A DNA stretch of 27,372 nucleotides from DUAL01 sp964478325 (GCA_964478325.1 CAYZIA010000007.1:1-27372), one strand, 5' to 3'. Shown: positions 1 through 8,867, counted from the stretch's first letter. Made by a program: numbers and translations. Notes: generated from the sequence alone by a model not told the origin.

Positions 1-265
1 AATGGATGCCTTTGGAAACATAAAAATAAACCAAGGAGATACGCTTAAATTATATGGCAAACAGCTTTTCTATGATGGAAATACAAGCAAAGCTATTATT
101 AAATATAAGGTAAAACTAATTGACAAGCATAGTAAACTTACCACAGAGCAAATCAACTACGATTTAGCTAAAGAGATTGCTAATTACCCAAAAAAAGGAA
201 AAATAATAAATGGAAAAAATAATTTGATTTCCAATAGAGGAAGTTATCATTCCAAAAGCCATTAA
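1..265 (+). CDS. OstA-like (LptA-related) protein, upstream fragment, cut by window edge and assembly gap
   Basis: This is an internal part of a Bacteroidota OstA-like protein, a relative of the periplasmic LptA/LptD-N beta-jellyroll family that handles lipopolysaccharide. The frame is open to the left edge, so the real start lies outside the window and the Met at base 2 is probably internal. The visible residues show the family's repeating rhythm: 'GNIKINQGDTLKLYG', then 'LFYDGN', then a 'VKLID...LTTEQINYD' strand. Translation stops at a TAA at 263-265, a few bases before the run of Ns. The family would continue with a strand ending 'FKGNVEV', which is exactly what reappears after the gap in another frame. 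I therefore read this and 283-1332 as one gene broken by contig-end error. A true frameshift cannot be excluded. Confidence 0.7.
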   Translation, partial: MDAFGNIKINQGDTLKLYGKQLFYDGNTSKAIIKYKVKLIDKHSKLTTEQINYDLAKEIANYPKKGKIINGKNNLISNRGSYHSKSH

Positions 266-272
266 TTTTATT

Positions 273-282
273 NNNNNNNNNN
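273..282. other. Assembly gap (10 Ns)
   Basis: Ten consecutive Ns separate the two OstA-like pieces. Ten is a nominal scaffold-gap length, so the real distance is unknown and the reading frame cannot be followed across it. Bases 253-271 before the gap resemble bases 308-327 after it (both read roughly AAAA-CC-TTA-TTTTATT). The two contig ends may therefore overlap or be two variants of the same stretch. Confidence 0.95.
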
Positions 283-1332
283 ATACTCTCAAGAGATAGA
301 TTTGGTGAAAAACCGTTATTTTATTTTAAAGGAAATGTGGAGGTAATCAATATAAATTATGTTATACAAACTGATACCATGCTATATAATTCCAAAACAG
401 AAATTAGTTTCTTTCGAGGACCAACCACCATTACATCAGAGGAAAATATAATTTATTGCGAGAATGGTTGGTACAATACCCAAAGTAATATTTCAGAACT
501 TCAGAAAAATACAAGTATTACACACAAAGATTTTATTTTAAAAGGTGATAGTATTTTTTACGATAAAAATAAAGGATACGGAAAAGCCATCCATAATATC
601 CACTTAATAGATACAATTAATAAGTTATTTATTACAGGAAATCTTGGAGAATACTTTGAAGAATCTCAGAATACCATAGTTACCCAAAATGCTCTTCTGA
701 ATTTGATTGCTAATAAGGATACCCTCTTTATACATGCTGATACTCTAAAAAGTATAAAAGCAGAAAATAAAAGAAAAATAACTGCTTATAATAATGTAAA
801 ATGCTACAAAAGTGATATGCAAGCTAAATGCGACTCTCTTTCTTATAATTTGAAAGATTCTATTATTGAACTTTTTAATAAGCCTATTATTTGGAGTAAT
901 AAGTTTCAAATAACAGCAGATAGTATATGTCTTTTAGTAAGTGGAGGAAAAATAAAAAATATGTTCTTACGCCAAAATCCTATGATTATCTCCTTAGAGG
1001 ATTCTGTAAATTATAACCAAATAAAAGGCAAAGTAATGACTGGTTTTTTTAAAGAAAATAAACTACATAAAATAGTAGTAGTTGGTGGTGGGCAAACTAT
1101 CTTTTTGGCACAAAATGATAAAAAAGAAAATATTGGAATTAATACCTCAGAGTGTTCTGATATTACTTTATCTTTTAAGGAGAATGTATTGGATGGTATT
1201 ACCTTTCATACTAAACCAGCGGCTGTTATGCACCCTATTCACAAAATAGAAGAAAAAAACAAACTCCTAGAAGGTTTCTTGTGGAGAGGAAAAGAACAAC
1301 CCAAAAATAAATCGGATATTTTTATTGAATAA
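283..1332 (+). CDS. OstA-like (LptA-related) protein, C-terminal part
   Basis: This continues the OstA-like protein after the gap. The frame is open from the first base after the Ns ('RDRFGEKPLFYFKGNVEVIN'), so the GTG at 337 is not a necessary start. Hallmarks of the Bacteroidota OstA-like family are present: 'QTDTMLYNSKT', 'FRGPTTI', 'YCENGWYNT', 'LKGDSIFYDKNKGYGKAIHNI', 'QAKCDSLSYNLKDSIIELFNKPIIW', 'ITADSICLL'. These form repeated short beta strands with TD/SD turns, as expected for the jellyroll used in envelope lipid transport. The C-terminal tail is short and basic, and no extra domain is visible. The last 11 bases overlap, tail to tail, the end of the OmpA-type gene on the other strand, so there is no room for a separate terminator. 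Confidence 0.8.
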   Translation: MLSRDRFGEKPLFYFKGNVEVININYVIQTDTMLYNSKTEISFFRGPTTITSEENIIYCENGWYNTQSNISELQKNTSITHKDFILKGDSIFYDKNKGYGKAIHNIHLIDTINKLFITGNLGEYFEESQNTIVTQNALLNLIANKDTLFIHADTLKSIKAENKRKITAYNNVKCYKSDMQAKCDSLSYNLKDSIIELFNKPIIWSNKFQITADSICLLVSGGKIKNMFLRQNPMIISLEDSVNYNQIKGKVMTGFFKENKLHKIVVVGGGQTIFLAQNDKKENIGINTSECSDITLSFKENVLDGITFHTKPAAVMHPIHKIEEKNKLLEGFLWRGKEQPKNKSDIFIE

Positions 1333-2947
1333 TCTTAAAAGAAGTCCTTCTATTTATCATCCTTCCATTCTTAGTTTCGTTAGAAAGCAAGGGTTTTGTT
1401 TCGCCAAAACCCTTGTAGCTTAATCTATTTTTATTAATCTTGTTTTGTATGAGATAATTATAAACAGCAATAGCCCTATTCTCTGATAGAATTTGATTCT
1501 TTTTTTCTTCTCCTACATTATCGGTATGTCCCTCAATTGATATCTTAATTTGAGGATTTTTATTTAAATAGATCAAAAGTTTATTTAGTTCAGAAAATGA
1601 GGTTTCATCTAGATAAAATGAGTTGTGAATAAACTGAACGTTTTTAAAAATAATCTCCTCTCCTATTTTCTGAGTGATAATCTCCAATTCTAAATCCGAA
1701 ATTTCATCAGCTTGTCTTTCTTTTGGTAAGTGAAATGAAAAGATATCCTCAAGTCCATAACCGCTCCTATCAGAAACATAATAAGCTATTTTTCCGTTTG
1801 TTGCAACTATTAACGAATTCTCTACTTTATATGTGTTTATAGGATAACCCATATTCTTTGGAGATATCCAAGCTTGGCTTGTATTCTTTCTTCTACTAAC
1901 AAATAAATCAAATTCTCCCATTCCTATATGCCCATCAGAGGCAAAGTAAAATGTAAGATTATCGGCATGTAAAAAAGGAGACATTTCGTTGTATTCTGTG
2001 TTAATAATTGGACCAGCATTAAAGGGTTCTCCAAAACCATTCTTACCTATCTCAGAGATCCAAATATCTTTTCCTCCGTATCCTCCGGGTCGATTACTTA
2101 CAAAATATAAAAACTTACCATCAGGAGAAAAACATCCTTGTGTGTCCCAACTTTTACTATTTACTGTTTCTAGATTTATATTATTCTGAGAGCCAATCTT
2201 CAAATACAAATCACAACTTCCTTTACCTCCTTGCCTATTGCAAGCTGTAAAAATTAATAACCTTCCATCAGCAGAGATAGAAATTGCACCCTCATTAAAA
2301 GCGGTATTGATGCTACTCATACTATTTACTTTTCGCCAATTGTTCTTTTCATCCTTCTCAGAATAAAAGAAATCTTCCTGTAAACCAAGTTCTCCTTTTA
2401 CCTTCCTTGTAATCATAAATTTCTTTCCATCTGCAGAGATAAAAGGTAAGTATTCTGCCATTCTAGAATTGATATTCTCTCCCATATTCCTAAGATCAAA
2501 ATCTACAGGATTTTGCATAGCATTTATAGCAAACATACAATCTTGAATATGTTTAACTGCTTTCTTGTAAAAGGCTTCTCCCTTGTCATTAAAAGCAATA
2601 AAAGATTTATAATGATAAAGTGCTTTTTTGTAAAAACCATTCTTAAAATATAAATCTCCTAATCTTTGCCACCATAATTGATCTTCTGAATTATTAGTGT
2701 CAAAACCTTGATAATAGTTCTCTACTGCTTGTTCAATATCTCCTTCCTCTTCATATATCTTACCTAGTAATTGATATGGATCTTCCCAATCTGAATTCCT
2801 CTGAATACATTTATTTGTATATCTCTTTGCTTTTTCAGTTTCTCCATTATTAAAAAAAATTACTGCTTTATCATAACTCTTATAATCCTTTTTCTGAGAA
2901 AAAGTAAAGATGGGAAGAATCAATAATATAAAAAATATCTTTTTCAT
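1322..2947 (-). CDS. TPR / PD40 beta-propeller / OmpA C-terminal domain protein
   Basis: A 541-residue envelope protein. Residues 1-18 form a signal peptide (MKK + hydrophobic core + FSQ). TPR-like helices fill about 25-140. PD40 (WD40-like TolB-type) blades recur at about 171, 225, 274, 327 and 384, each with the pattern S/A-D-G-K-x-hydrophobic-F plus 'SDR/SNR'. The C-terminal OmpA peptidoglycan-binding domain spans about 430-541, with 'IEGHTDNVG' at 471-479 and 'NGRMINRRTSF' at 527-537. This is the common Bacteroidota architecture tethering an outer-membrane assembly to peptidoglycan; PorE of the type IX secretion system has a similar layout, but identity with PorE is not claimed. It starts at an ATG overlapping the queE stop by one base (TAATG), so it is the last gene of the ffh-folD-queE operon. 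Confidence 0.9.
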   Translation of the reverse strand: MKKIFFILLILPIFTFSQKKDYKSYDKAVIFFNNGETEKAKRYTNKCIQRNSDWEDPYQLLGKIYEEEGDIEQAVENYYQGFDTNNSEDQLWWQRLGDLYFKNGFYKKALYHYKSFIAFNDKGEAFYKKAVKHIQDCMFAINAMQNPVDFDLRNMGENINSRMAEYLPFISADGKKFMITRKVKGELGLQEDFFYSEKDEKNNWRKVNSMSSINTAFNEGAISISADGRLLIFTACNRQGGKGSCDLYLKIGSQNNINLETVNSKSWDTQGCFSPDGKFLYFVSNRPGGYGGKDIWISEIGKNGFGEPFNAGPIINTEYNEMSPFLHADNLTFYFASDGHIGMGEFDLFVSRRKNTSQAWISPKNMGYPINTYKVENSLIVATNGKIAYYVSDRSGYGLEDIFSFHLPKERQADEISDLELEIITQKIGEEIIFKNVQFIHNSFYLDETSFSELNKLLIYLNKNPQIKISIEGHTDNVGEEKKNQILSENRAIAVYNYLIQNKINKNRLSYKGFGETKPLLSNETKNGRMINRRTSFKIIQ

Positions 2948-3579
2948 TAAGGTAAATTCATGTATTTATGCGTTTGTAGTGAGATCTGCCATTCCGTATT
3001 TTCCATTACGAAATCAGTAATAAGAGACATCATCTTGTCTCTTCTACTCCATTCTGGTTGCAAATACAATTTGCAAGAAGCAGAAACCTCTAATTGCTGC
3101 TGTTTTGCCCATTTCAAATCATGTTTATCCTGTACAATAATTTTTAATTCATTGGCTAGCTGTTTTATTTTATCAAAAGCTTTCTGATTTTTTTTAGGAG
3201 AAAAACAAATCCAATCAAATTCGCCACTCAAAGGATAAGCACCTGAAGTTTCCAAATACACTCGCAGGCCTTTTCTTCTTAAACGATTACAAAGTAGATT
3301 TAAATTCCACATTAAAGGCTCCCCACCGGTAATAACTACTGTATCTACTATTGTTTCATCAATTAGTTTAATTATTTTTTCTACTTCTATAAGAGGATGT
3401 AAATTAACATTCCAACTTTCCTTTACATCACACCAATGACAACCCACATCACAACCACCAATACGCAAAAAGTAAGCGGCTTTCCCGGTATGAAACCCTT
3501 CCCCTTGAATACTATAAAAAGCTTCCATTAAGGCTAAAAGCTTTCCTTCTTTTATTAGTACAGCATCAGAAGAATTCAT
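2947..3579 (-). CDS. queE: 7-carboxy-7-deazaguanine synthase, radical SAM (queuosine pathway)
   Basis: A 210-residue radical SAM enzyme. It should convert 6-carboxy-5,6,7,8-tetrahydropterin to 7-carboxy-7-deazaguanine, the third step of preQ0/queuosine synthesis. The radical SAM cluster motif CxxxCxxC is at residues 43-50 (C43, C47, C50). It is preceded by the QueE-typical 'YSIQGEGFHTGKAAYFLRIGGC' region (22-43) and followed by 'GGEP' at 85-88, which contacts SAM, and 'LETSG'. The length matches the short QueE family. The start ATG overlaps the folD stop by one base and its own stop overlaps the next gene's ATG, giving TAATG at both ends. This indicates translational coupling. No other queuosine genes lie in the window. 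Confidence 0.93.
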   Translation of the reverse strand: MNSSDAVLIKEGKLLALMEAFYSIQGEGFHTGKAAYFLRIGGCDVGCHWCDVKESWNVNLHPLIEVEKIIKLIDETIVDTVVITGGEPLMWNLNLLCNRLRRKGLRVYLETSGAYPLSGEFDWICFSPKKNQKAFDKIKQLANELKIIVQDKHDLKWAKQQQLEVSASCKLYLQPEWSRRDKMMSLITDFVMENTEWQISLQTHKYMNLP

Positions 3580-4460
3580 TAAGAATTTGATTTAGATTTA
3601 GAAGCAATAAGCGTATTTCTAAGTAACATAGCGATAGTCATAGGCCCTACTCCACCAGGAACTGGAGTAATAAAACTACATTTATCTTTCACCTCATTAT
3701 ATGAAACATCACCTAAAAGCTTCCAACCACTTTTTGTTTTATCTGATTTTACTCTTGAAATTCCAACATCAATTATACAAACGCCATCTTTTACCATGTC
3801 AGCAGTTACAAATTCAGCTTTACCTAATGCTACAATTAGGATATCAGCAGTTTTAGTTATTTCTTTTAAATTTTGAGTTCTACTATGAGTAAGTGTTACT
3901 GTACAATTTCCTGGATTATTATTACGAGCCATTAAAATACTTATAGGAGAACCAACAATATGACTTCTGCCAATCACAACACAATGTTTACCTGAAGTTT
4001 CAATATTATACTTTTTAATAAGCTCTAAAATTCCTGCAGGAGTAGCTGGTAAATAAGTAGCTAAATTGAGAACCATTCTACCAATATTTTCCGGATGAAA
4101 ACCATCAACATCCTTACCAGGATTCACAGCTTCAGTAACCTTCATCTCATCTATATGATTTGGTAAAGGTAACTGAACAATCAAGCCATCAATATCTAAA
4201 TTATTATTTATTTGCTCTATCTCAACAAGTAATTCCTTCTCTGACACATTATTATTAAAACGAATCAAAGTTGAATCAAATCCAGCTTTATTACAAGCTT
4301 TTACTTTTGCATTAACATAAGTTTCGCTAGCACCATCATTTCCAACCAAAATAGCAGCCAAATGTGGTTTTTTTCTCCCTTCAGAAATTAAATTAGCAAC
4401 TTCAATTGCTATTTCTTCTTTTATATCATTAGATATTCTTTTCCCGTCTAAAAGTATCAT
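3579..4460 (-). CDS. folD: Bifunctional methylenetetrahydrofolate dehydrogenase / methenyltetrahydrofolate cyclohydrolase
   Basis: A 293-residue FolD. It interconverts 5,10-methylene-, 5,10-methenyl- and 10-formyl-tetrahydrofolate in the cytosol, supplying one-carbon units. The catalytic 'YVxxK' motif is at 48-52 (Y48, K52), 'GLIVQLPLP' at 92-100, 'KDVDGFHPENIG' at 116-127, 'PATPAGI' at 138-144, the NAD(P)-binding 'GRSHIVGSP' at 164-172, and 'TPVPGGVGPMTIAMLL' near the C-terminus. Length and motif order are normal for the family. It starts six bases after the ffh stop and its TAA overlaps the queE ATG by one base, so it sits second in a compact operon. Confidence 0.97.
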   Translation of the reverse strand: MILLDGKRISNDIKEEIAIEVANLISEGRKKPHLAAILVGNDGASETYVNAKVKACNKAGFDSTLIRFNNNVSEKELLVEIEQINNNLDIDGLIVQLPLPNHIDEMKVTEAVNPGKDVDGFHPENIGRMVLNLATYLPATPAGILELIKKYNIETSGKHCVVIGRSHIVGSPISILMARNNNPGNCTVTLTHSRTQNLKEITKTADILIVALGKAEFVTADMVKDGVCIIDVGISRVKSDKTKSGWKLLGDVSYNEVKDKCSFITPVPGGVGPMTIAMLLRNTLIASKSKSNS

Positions 4461-4466
4461 ATTATA

Positions 4467-5813
4467 TTATCTCATTCCAGGCATACCATCTTTACCTTTC
4501 ATCATTTCCATTATTTGTTTTCCTCTACCACCTTGCATCATTTTCATCATTTTACCCATCTGACTAAATTGTTTTATCAATTGATTTACCTCAACCAAAG
4601 TAGAGCCACTTCCTGTTGCAATTCTCTTCTTTCTGCTTCCATTTAAGATTTTAGGATTGGTTCTTTCCTCTTTAGTCATAGAATGGATGATGGCTTCAAT
4701 ACCTTTAAAAGCATCATCATCAATATCTACATCTTTCATGGTTTTTCCTATCCCTGGAATCATTCCCGCCAAATCCTTTATATTTCCCATCTTTTTGACT
4801 TGTTCAATCTGCTTTAAAAAATCATCAAATCCAAATTTATTTTTTGCAATCTTCTTCTGGACTTTTCTCGCTTCATCCTCATCAAATTGCTGTTGGGCTC
4901 TTTCTACCAAAGAAATGACATCTCCCATTCCAAGAATCCTACTTGCCATTCTGTCTGGATGGAATTCATCCAATCCATCCATCTTCTCAGAAGTGCCAAT
5001 AAATTTGATTGGCTTATCAACTACTGAGCGGATAGTTAATGCAGCTCCACCTCTAGTATCACCATCTAATTTAGTAAGTACAACTCCATCATAATTTAAT
5101 TTATCATTAAATGCTTTAGCTGTATTCACCGCATCTTGCCCTGTCATAGAATCTACAACAAATAAAATTTCATTTGGATTAATTGTTGATTTTATTGCAG
5201 CAATCTCTATCATCATTTTCTCATCAATAGCCAATCGACCAGCTGTATCTACTATTACTACATTATGACTATTTGCTTTTGCGTGTTTTATTGCTTTTTT
5301 AGCAATCTCAACTGGATCTTTATTTTCTCTATCCTGAAAAACTTCTACCCCAACTTGTTCTCCTAATACACTAATTTGATCAATTGCAGCTGGTCGATAT
5401 ACATCACAAGCCACTAAAAGCGGGCGCTTATTCTTTTTGTTTTTTAGAAGTAATGCTAATTTTGCTGAGAAAGTTGTTTTACCACTTCCTTGAAGTCCTG
5501 CAATTAAAATAATCGTTAGAGAACTCGATAAATTAATTTCCGTGTGGTCACTTCCCATCAATTCTGCTAGCTCATCTTGCATTATTTTTGTTAAGAGCTG
5601 TCCAGGATTAATAGCTGAAAGTACTTTTTGTCCCATTGCTTTTTCTTTTACCTTATTTGTAAAAGATTTTGCAGTTTTAAAATCCACATCAGCAGCTAAA
5701 AGTGCCTTGCGAATTTCTTTCATTGTTTGGGCTACATTAATCTCGGAAATACTTCCTTGCCCTTTTAATATTTTAAAAGCCTTATCTAGTTTTTCTGATA
5801 AATTTTCAAACAT
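4467..5813 (-). CDS. ffh: Signal recognition particle protein Ffh (SRP54 GTPase)
   Basis: SRP54/Ffh binds the SRP RNA and signal sequences of nascent membrane proteins and docks with FtsY. From the start chosen here the protein is 448 residues: N domain (MFENLSEKLDKAF...), G domain with P-loop 'GLQGSGKTT' at 106-114, 'DVYRPAA' near 137, 'DTAGR' at 189-193 and 'TKLDGD' at 247-252, and a methionine-rich M domain ending 'MGKMMKMMQGG...MPGMR'. I chose the ATG at 5811-5813. The frame extends upstream to a TTG at 5840, but those nine codons have no family counterpart and overlap a candidate -7 promoter box. It is the first gene of the ffh-folD-queE-OmpA operon. Confidence 0.97.
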   Translation of the reverse strand: MFENLSEKLDKAFKILKGQGSISEINVAQTMKEIRKALLAADVDFKTAKSFTNKVKEKAMGQKVLSAINPGQLLTKIMQDELAELMGSDHTEINLSSSLTIILIAGLQGSGKTTFSAKLALLLKNKKNKRPLLVACDVYRPAAIDQISVLGEQVGVEVFQDRENKDPVEIAKKAIKHAKANSHNVVIVDTAGRLAIDEKMMIEIAAIKSTINPNEILFVVDSMTGQDAVNTAKAFNDKLNYDGVVLTKLDGDTRGGAALTIRSVVDKPIKFIGTSEKMDGLDEFHPDRMASRILGMGDVISLVERAQQQFDEDEARKVQKKIAKNKFGFDDFLKQIEQVKKMGNIKDLAGMIPGIGKTMKDVDIDDDAFKGIEAIIHSMTKEERTNPKILNGSRKKRIATGSGSTLVEVNQLIKQFSQMGKMMKMMQGGRGKQIMEMMKGKDGMPGMR

Positions 5814-5837
5814 TTCTTTAAACTTTACTATATTATA

Positions 5838-5845
5838 CAAATATA
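5838..5845 (-). promoter_or_regulatory. Candidate Bacteroidota -7 promoter element for ffh operon
   Basis: Read on the minus strand this is TATATTTG, a perfect match to the Bacteroidota -7 consensus TAnnTTTG. Transcription would begin about four bases downstream, giving a leader of about 20 bases before the ffh ATG at 5813. A TTG lies about 16 bases upstream, a little close for the -33 element. The motif is short and the DNA AT-rich, so chance occurrence is possible. Confidence 0.45.
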
Positions 5846-5894
5846 GTTCTTAATCACTAAACAACTACTCAATACAAATCAAAATGAAAAAATC

Positions 5895-8318
5895 TCACCT
5901 CACCTCTGCTGCTACTTGCTCTTTAAACGATTTTATTAATTTATCCATTACCTTATCTACATATTTATCGGTTAATGTTTTGCTTTCATCCGCCATTGTA
6001 AATGACAAAGCATATGATTTCTTGCCTTCAGGCAAGTTATCCCCTTCATATACATCAAATAAGTTAACAGACTTTAAAATCTTATTATTCGCTTGCTTGG
6101 CAATTTTATTTAAACAATCAAATGAAACTGATTGATCAACCAATAAAGAAAGATCTCTTCTTATCTCTGGAAATTTTGATACTTCTTTATATTTAATTTT
6201 GATATCTCCTGATAGTTCTAGCACTAAATCCCAATTAAAATCGGCAGCATATACATCAGATTTGATACTAAATGCTTTACAAAGCTTCTTATCTAACTTA
6301 CCAAAACAAACTAATCTATTCTTTTTAAGCTTATACATCAATCCATTAGCAAAACCATGCGTACAAATTGCCTCTGATTTGAACTTCTTAATTCCTAATC
6401 TGCTAAGGATATGCTCCACCTTTTCTTTAATGAAATAAAAATCTACTTTAGAAGATGAAGTATTCCAATTCTCAGATTCAACTCTACCACTAATTAAAAT
6501 TTGTAAATGCTGATTCTCTTTATATCCTTCTGCTGTTTTGTGATATGTTTTACCAAACTCATAAAACTTAACATTAGCATTCTTTCTGTTTTGATTGTAT
6601 GCAATATTCTCTAATCCGTTAAATTTCAAAGATTGACGCATAACATTTAAATCCTGAGATAAAGGATTTAAGAGTTCAACATTTTGTGATGTATCCAGCT
6701 CAGGAATCATAGCCATGTAATCACCCTTAGTTAAGGAATTATTCATTGTCTCATTAAATCCATCTGTAGAGAGTAGATCAGAAATAGTATTCCTAAGATT
6801 CTCAGGGTTTACACCATCACAATGAGAAATTGTAGTATTTAACTTAGCTGGTATGGCAATCGTATTAAAGCCATAGATTCTCAAAATTTCCTCAATTACA
6901 TCTACTTCCCTTTGTACATCTGCACGAAAGGGAGGAACTAATAAACTTAATCCCTCATCAGTAGCTTTATTAACTTCAATCTCTAGATTATTAAGAATTG
7001 ACTTCACTATTTCCCTATCAATCACTTCACCAATAAGAGCATCCATCTTAGCATACGTAAGTTCTACTTCAAAATGCTTAATCTTTCTTGGATAAATATC
7101 AGTAACCTCAGATGTAATTTCTCCTCCACAAATCTCAGTAATTAAAAGAGCTGCACGTTTAAGTGCATAAATAGTAATATTAGGATCACAACCTCTCTCA
7201 AAACGAAAAGAAGCATCCGTACTAAGCGTATGTCTTTTTGCTGTTTTACGAATGCTAACAGGATTAAAATAAGCAGATTCTAAAAATACATCAGTAGTGG
7301 TATTAGAAACACCAGAATCAATACCACCAAAAACACCAGCAATACACATTGGAGATGTAGTATTATTAATCATTAAATCAGATGATGAAAGTTCTCTCTC
7401 AACATCATCTAAAGTGGTAAACTTAGTTTTATCCTTGGCAGGTGCAACTATTATCTTATTGCCTTCAATCTTAGCAATGTCAAAAGCATGTAAAGGTTGC
7501 CCAGTCTCGTGCAATACATAATTAGTAATATCCACAATATTATTGATAGGTACTAGGCCAATAGTTCTAAGTTTGTTTTGTAACCATTTAGGAGACTCAG
7601 CAATAGTAATAGAACTAATACTTACTCCAGAATATCTAGGGCAAAGTTCAGTATTCTTCACTTCAACAGCAATAGTTTTACTAGTATTTGCTACTTTAAA
7701 CATGTCCACTGATGGCCTACAAATTTGTAGTTTTTTCCCCTTATAGTTGAGTACCGTAAGCAAATCACGAGCAATACCAATATGCCCCATAGCGTCTGAG
7801 CGATTTGGTGTTAAACCAATCTCAAATACAATATCAGACTCTAAATTAAAATACGAACTAGCAGGAGTGCCTACTTTTGCAGTAGCATCTAGTACCATAA
7901 TACCATCAGTATCTTTTCCAAGGCCTAACTCATCTTCTCCACAAATCATACCTTCAGATATCTCTCCCCTAATTTTACTTTTTTTGATTTTAAACTTATT
8001 ATCTCCATCATATAGCCAAGTGCCTATAGTAGCTACTGGAACTTTTTGTCCAACACCAACATTAGGAGCGCCACAAACAATTTGTATTGGCTCTTCAGCA
8101 CCTATGTTGACAGTAGTAATAGATAGTTTATCTGCATTTGGATGTTGAATTTTAGTAAGCACCTCTCCAATTATCACACCTTTAAGCCCACCTTTTACAC
8201 TTTCTACTTCCTCTACTCCTTCTACTTCTAGTCCTATATCGGTTAAAAGTATAGACACCTCTTCAGCAGGAAGTTCAAGATTTAAATAATTTTTAAGCCA
8301 GTTGTATGATATTTTCAT
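5895..8318 (-). CDS. pheT: Phenylalanyl-tRNA synthetase beta subunit
   Basis: An 807-residue bacterial-type PheT. With PheS (not in this window) it forms the alpha2-beta2 enzyme that charges tRNA-Phe. Domains in order: N-terminal 'MKISYNWLKNYLNLELPAEE'; EMAPII-like tRNA-binding domain at about 44-150 with 'GAPNVGVGQKVPVATIGT' at 83-100; B3/B4 editing region at about 215-380, including 'LPLHAFD'-type residues near 275-280 and 'DASFRFERGCDP' at 368-379; B5 at about 405-475; catalytic-like core to about 690; and the FDX-ACB anticodon-binding domain from about 715 ('KFPEIRRDLSLLVD'). Length is normal for the family and no key block is missing. It has its own candidate promoter, separated from cdd by 60 bases. 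Confidence 0.97.
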   Translation of the reverse strand: MKISYNWLKNYLNLELPAEEVSILLTDIGLEVEGVEEVESVKGGLKGVIIGEVLTKIQHPNADKLSITTVNIGAEEPIQIVCGAPNVGVGQKVPVATIGTWLYDGDNKFKIKKSKIRGEISEGMICGEDELGLGKDTDGIMVLDATAKVGTPASSYFNLESDIVFEIGLTPNRSDAMGHIGIARDLLTVLNYKGKKLQICRPSVDMFKVANTSKTIAVEVKNTELCPRYSGVSISSITIAESPKWLQNKLRTIGLVPINNIVDITNYVLHETGQPLHAFDIAKIEGNKIIVAPAKDKTKFTTLDDVERELSSSDLMINNTTSPMCIAGVFGGIDSGVSNTTTDVFLESAYFNPVSIRKTAKRHTLSTDASFRFERGCDPNITIYALKRAALLITEICGGEITSEVTDIYPRKIKHFEVELTYAKMDALIGEVIDREIVKSILNNLEIEVNKATDEGLSLLVPPFRADVQREVDVIEEILRIYGFNTIAIPAKLNTTISHCDGVNPENLRNTISDLLSTDGFNETMNNSLTKGDYMAMIPELDTSQNVELLNPLSQDLNVMRQSLKFNGLENIAYNQNRKNANVKFYEFGKTYHKTAEGYKENQHLQILISGRVESENWNTSSSKVDFYFIKEKVEHILSRLGIKKFKSEAICTHGFANGLMYKLKKNRLVCFGKLDKKLCKAFSIKSDVYAADFNWDLVLELSGDIKIKYKEVSKFPEIRRDLSLLVDQSVSFDCLNKIAKQANNKILKSVNLFDVYEGDNLPEGKKSYALSFTMADESKTLTDKYVDKVMDKLIKSFKEQVAAEVR

Positions 8319-8340
8319 TTTATGAATCTAACGTTTGAGA

Positions 8341-8348
8341 CAAAAATA
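8341..8348 (-). promoter_or_regulatory. Candidate -7 promoter element for pheT
   Basis: On the minus strand this reads TATTTTTG, matching TAnnTTTG. The predicted transcript start near 8337 gives a leader of about 19 bases before the pheT ATG. I see no well-spaced TTG/TTTG -33 box, so this is suggestive only. Confidence 0.4.
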
Positions 8349-8378
8349 AAAATTTGAAGCAAACGAAATTAAGATTAT

Positions 8379-8867
8379 TTAAAACTTTCTTAACTGCTCT
8401 GAGTTAAACATAAATGGAAGTAAGTCCTCCACTGAATTTGCAATTAACACGTCATTATTTGGGGAGTGCAAAAGCACTCTAATATTTTGTTTCTGTTTTT
8501 GCTGATATTCTGCCATTACTTGTCTACAAGCTCCACAAGGACTCACAACATCAGTAATGTCATAAGTTTTTGATTTTGCTGAAATTGCGATGGTTTTTAC
8601 AGATACATCAGGATATTTTGCTCCTGCATAATAAAGCGCTACCCTTTCGGCACAAAGCGTAGATGGATAAGCAACATTTTCCTGATTATTCCCACTTATA
8701 ATCTTATCATTTTCTAAAAGCAGAGCAGCACCAACCAAAAAGCCAGAATAAGGGGCATAAGCATTGGAATATGCATTCTTTGCTTTTTCAACTAATTCTT
8801 GTTCTGTAATATCTAGCTCATTAAAATTTGCTTTTATAAAAGTTAGCTCTATTTTTTCTTCTTTCAT
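8379..8867 (-). CDS. cdd: Cytidine deaminase
   Basis: A 162-residue homotetrameric-type cytidine deaminase that converts (deoxy)cytidine to (deoxy)uridine in pyrimidine salvage. The zinc site is explicit: the CAE motif at 72-74 supplies the Cys ligand and the proton-shuttling Glu74, and 'PCGAC' at 110-114 supplies C111 and C114. 'APYSGFLVGAALL' at 38-50 and 'NQENVAYPSTLCAER' at 61-75 are the usual substrate-pocket blocks. The N-terminal extension of about 20 residues is common in Bacteroidota. It starts six bases after the DUF2490 stop, so it may be co-transcribed with the CotH/VTC cassette upstream, although its function appears unrelated. Confidence 0.95.
   Translation of the reverse strand: MKEEKIELTFIKANFNELDITEQELVEKAKNAYSNAYAPYSGFLVGAALLLENDKIISGNNQENVAYPSTLCAERVALYYAGAKYPDVSVKTIAISAKSKTYDITDVVSPCGACRQVMAEYQQKQKQNIRVLLHSPNNDVLIANSVEDLLPFMFNSEQLRKF

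Noticed and set aside
337..339. GTG at 337 as a genuine start of a separate gene
   Set aside because: The frame is open back to the assembly gap and encodes family-like residues, so it is the continuation of the OstA-like gene.
4657..5094. 145-residue plus-strand open frame inside ffh
   Set aside because: It is antisense to a strongly conserved gene, rich in Ser/Pro/Ile from reverse reading, with no family motifs or upstream signal.
5814..5840. Upstream TTG start for ffh adding nine residues
   Set aside because: The extra residues have no counterpart in SRP54, the codon is TTG, and it lies on top of a perfect -7 box. The ATG at 5811-5813 gives the normal MFENLSEKL start.
7747..8148. 133-residue plus-strand open frame inside pheT
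   Set aside because: Antisense shadow of the PheT tRNA-binding domain; low-complexity composition and no recognisable features.
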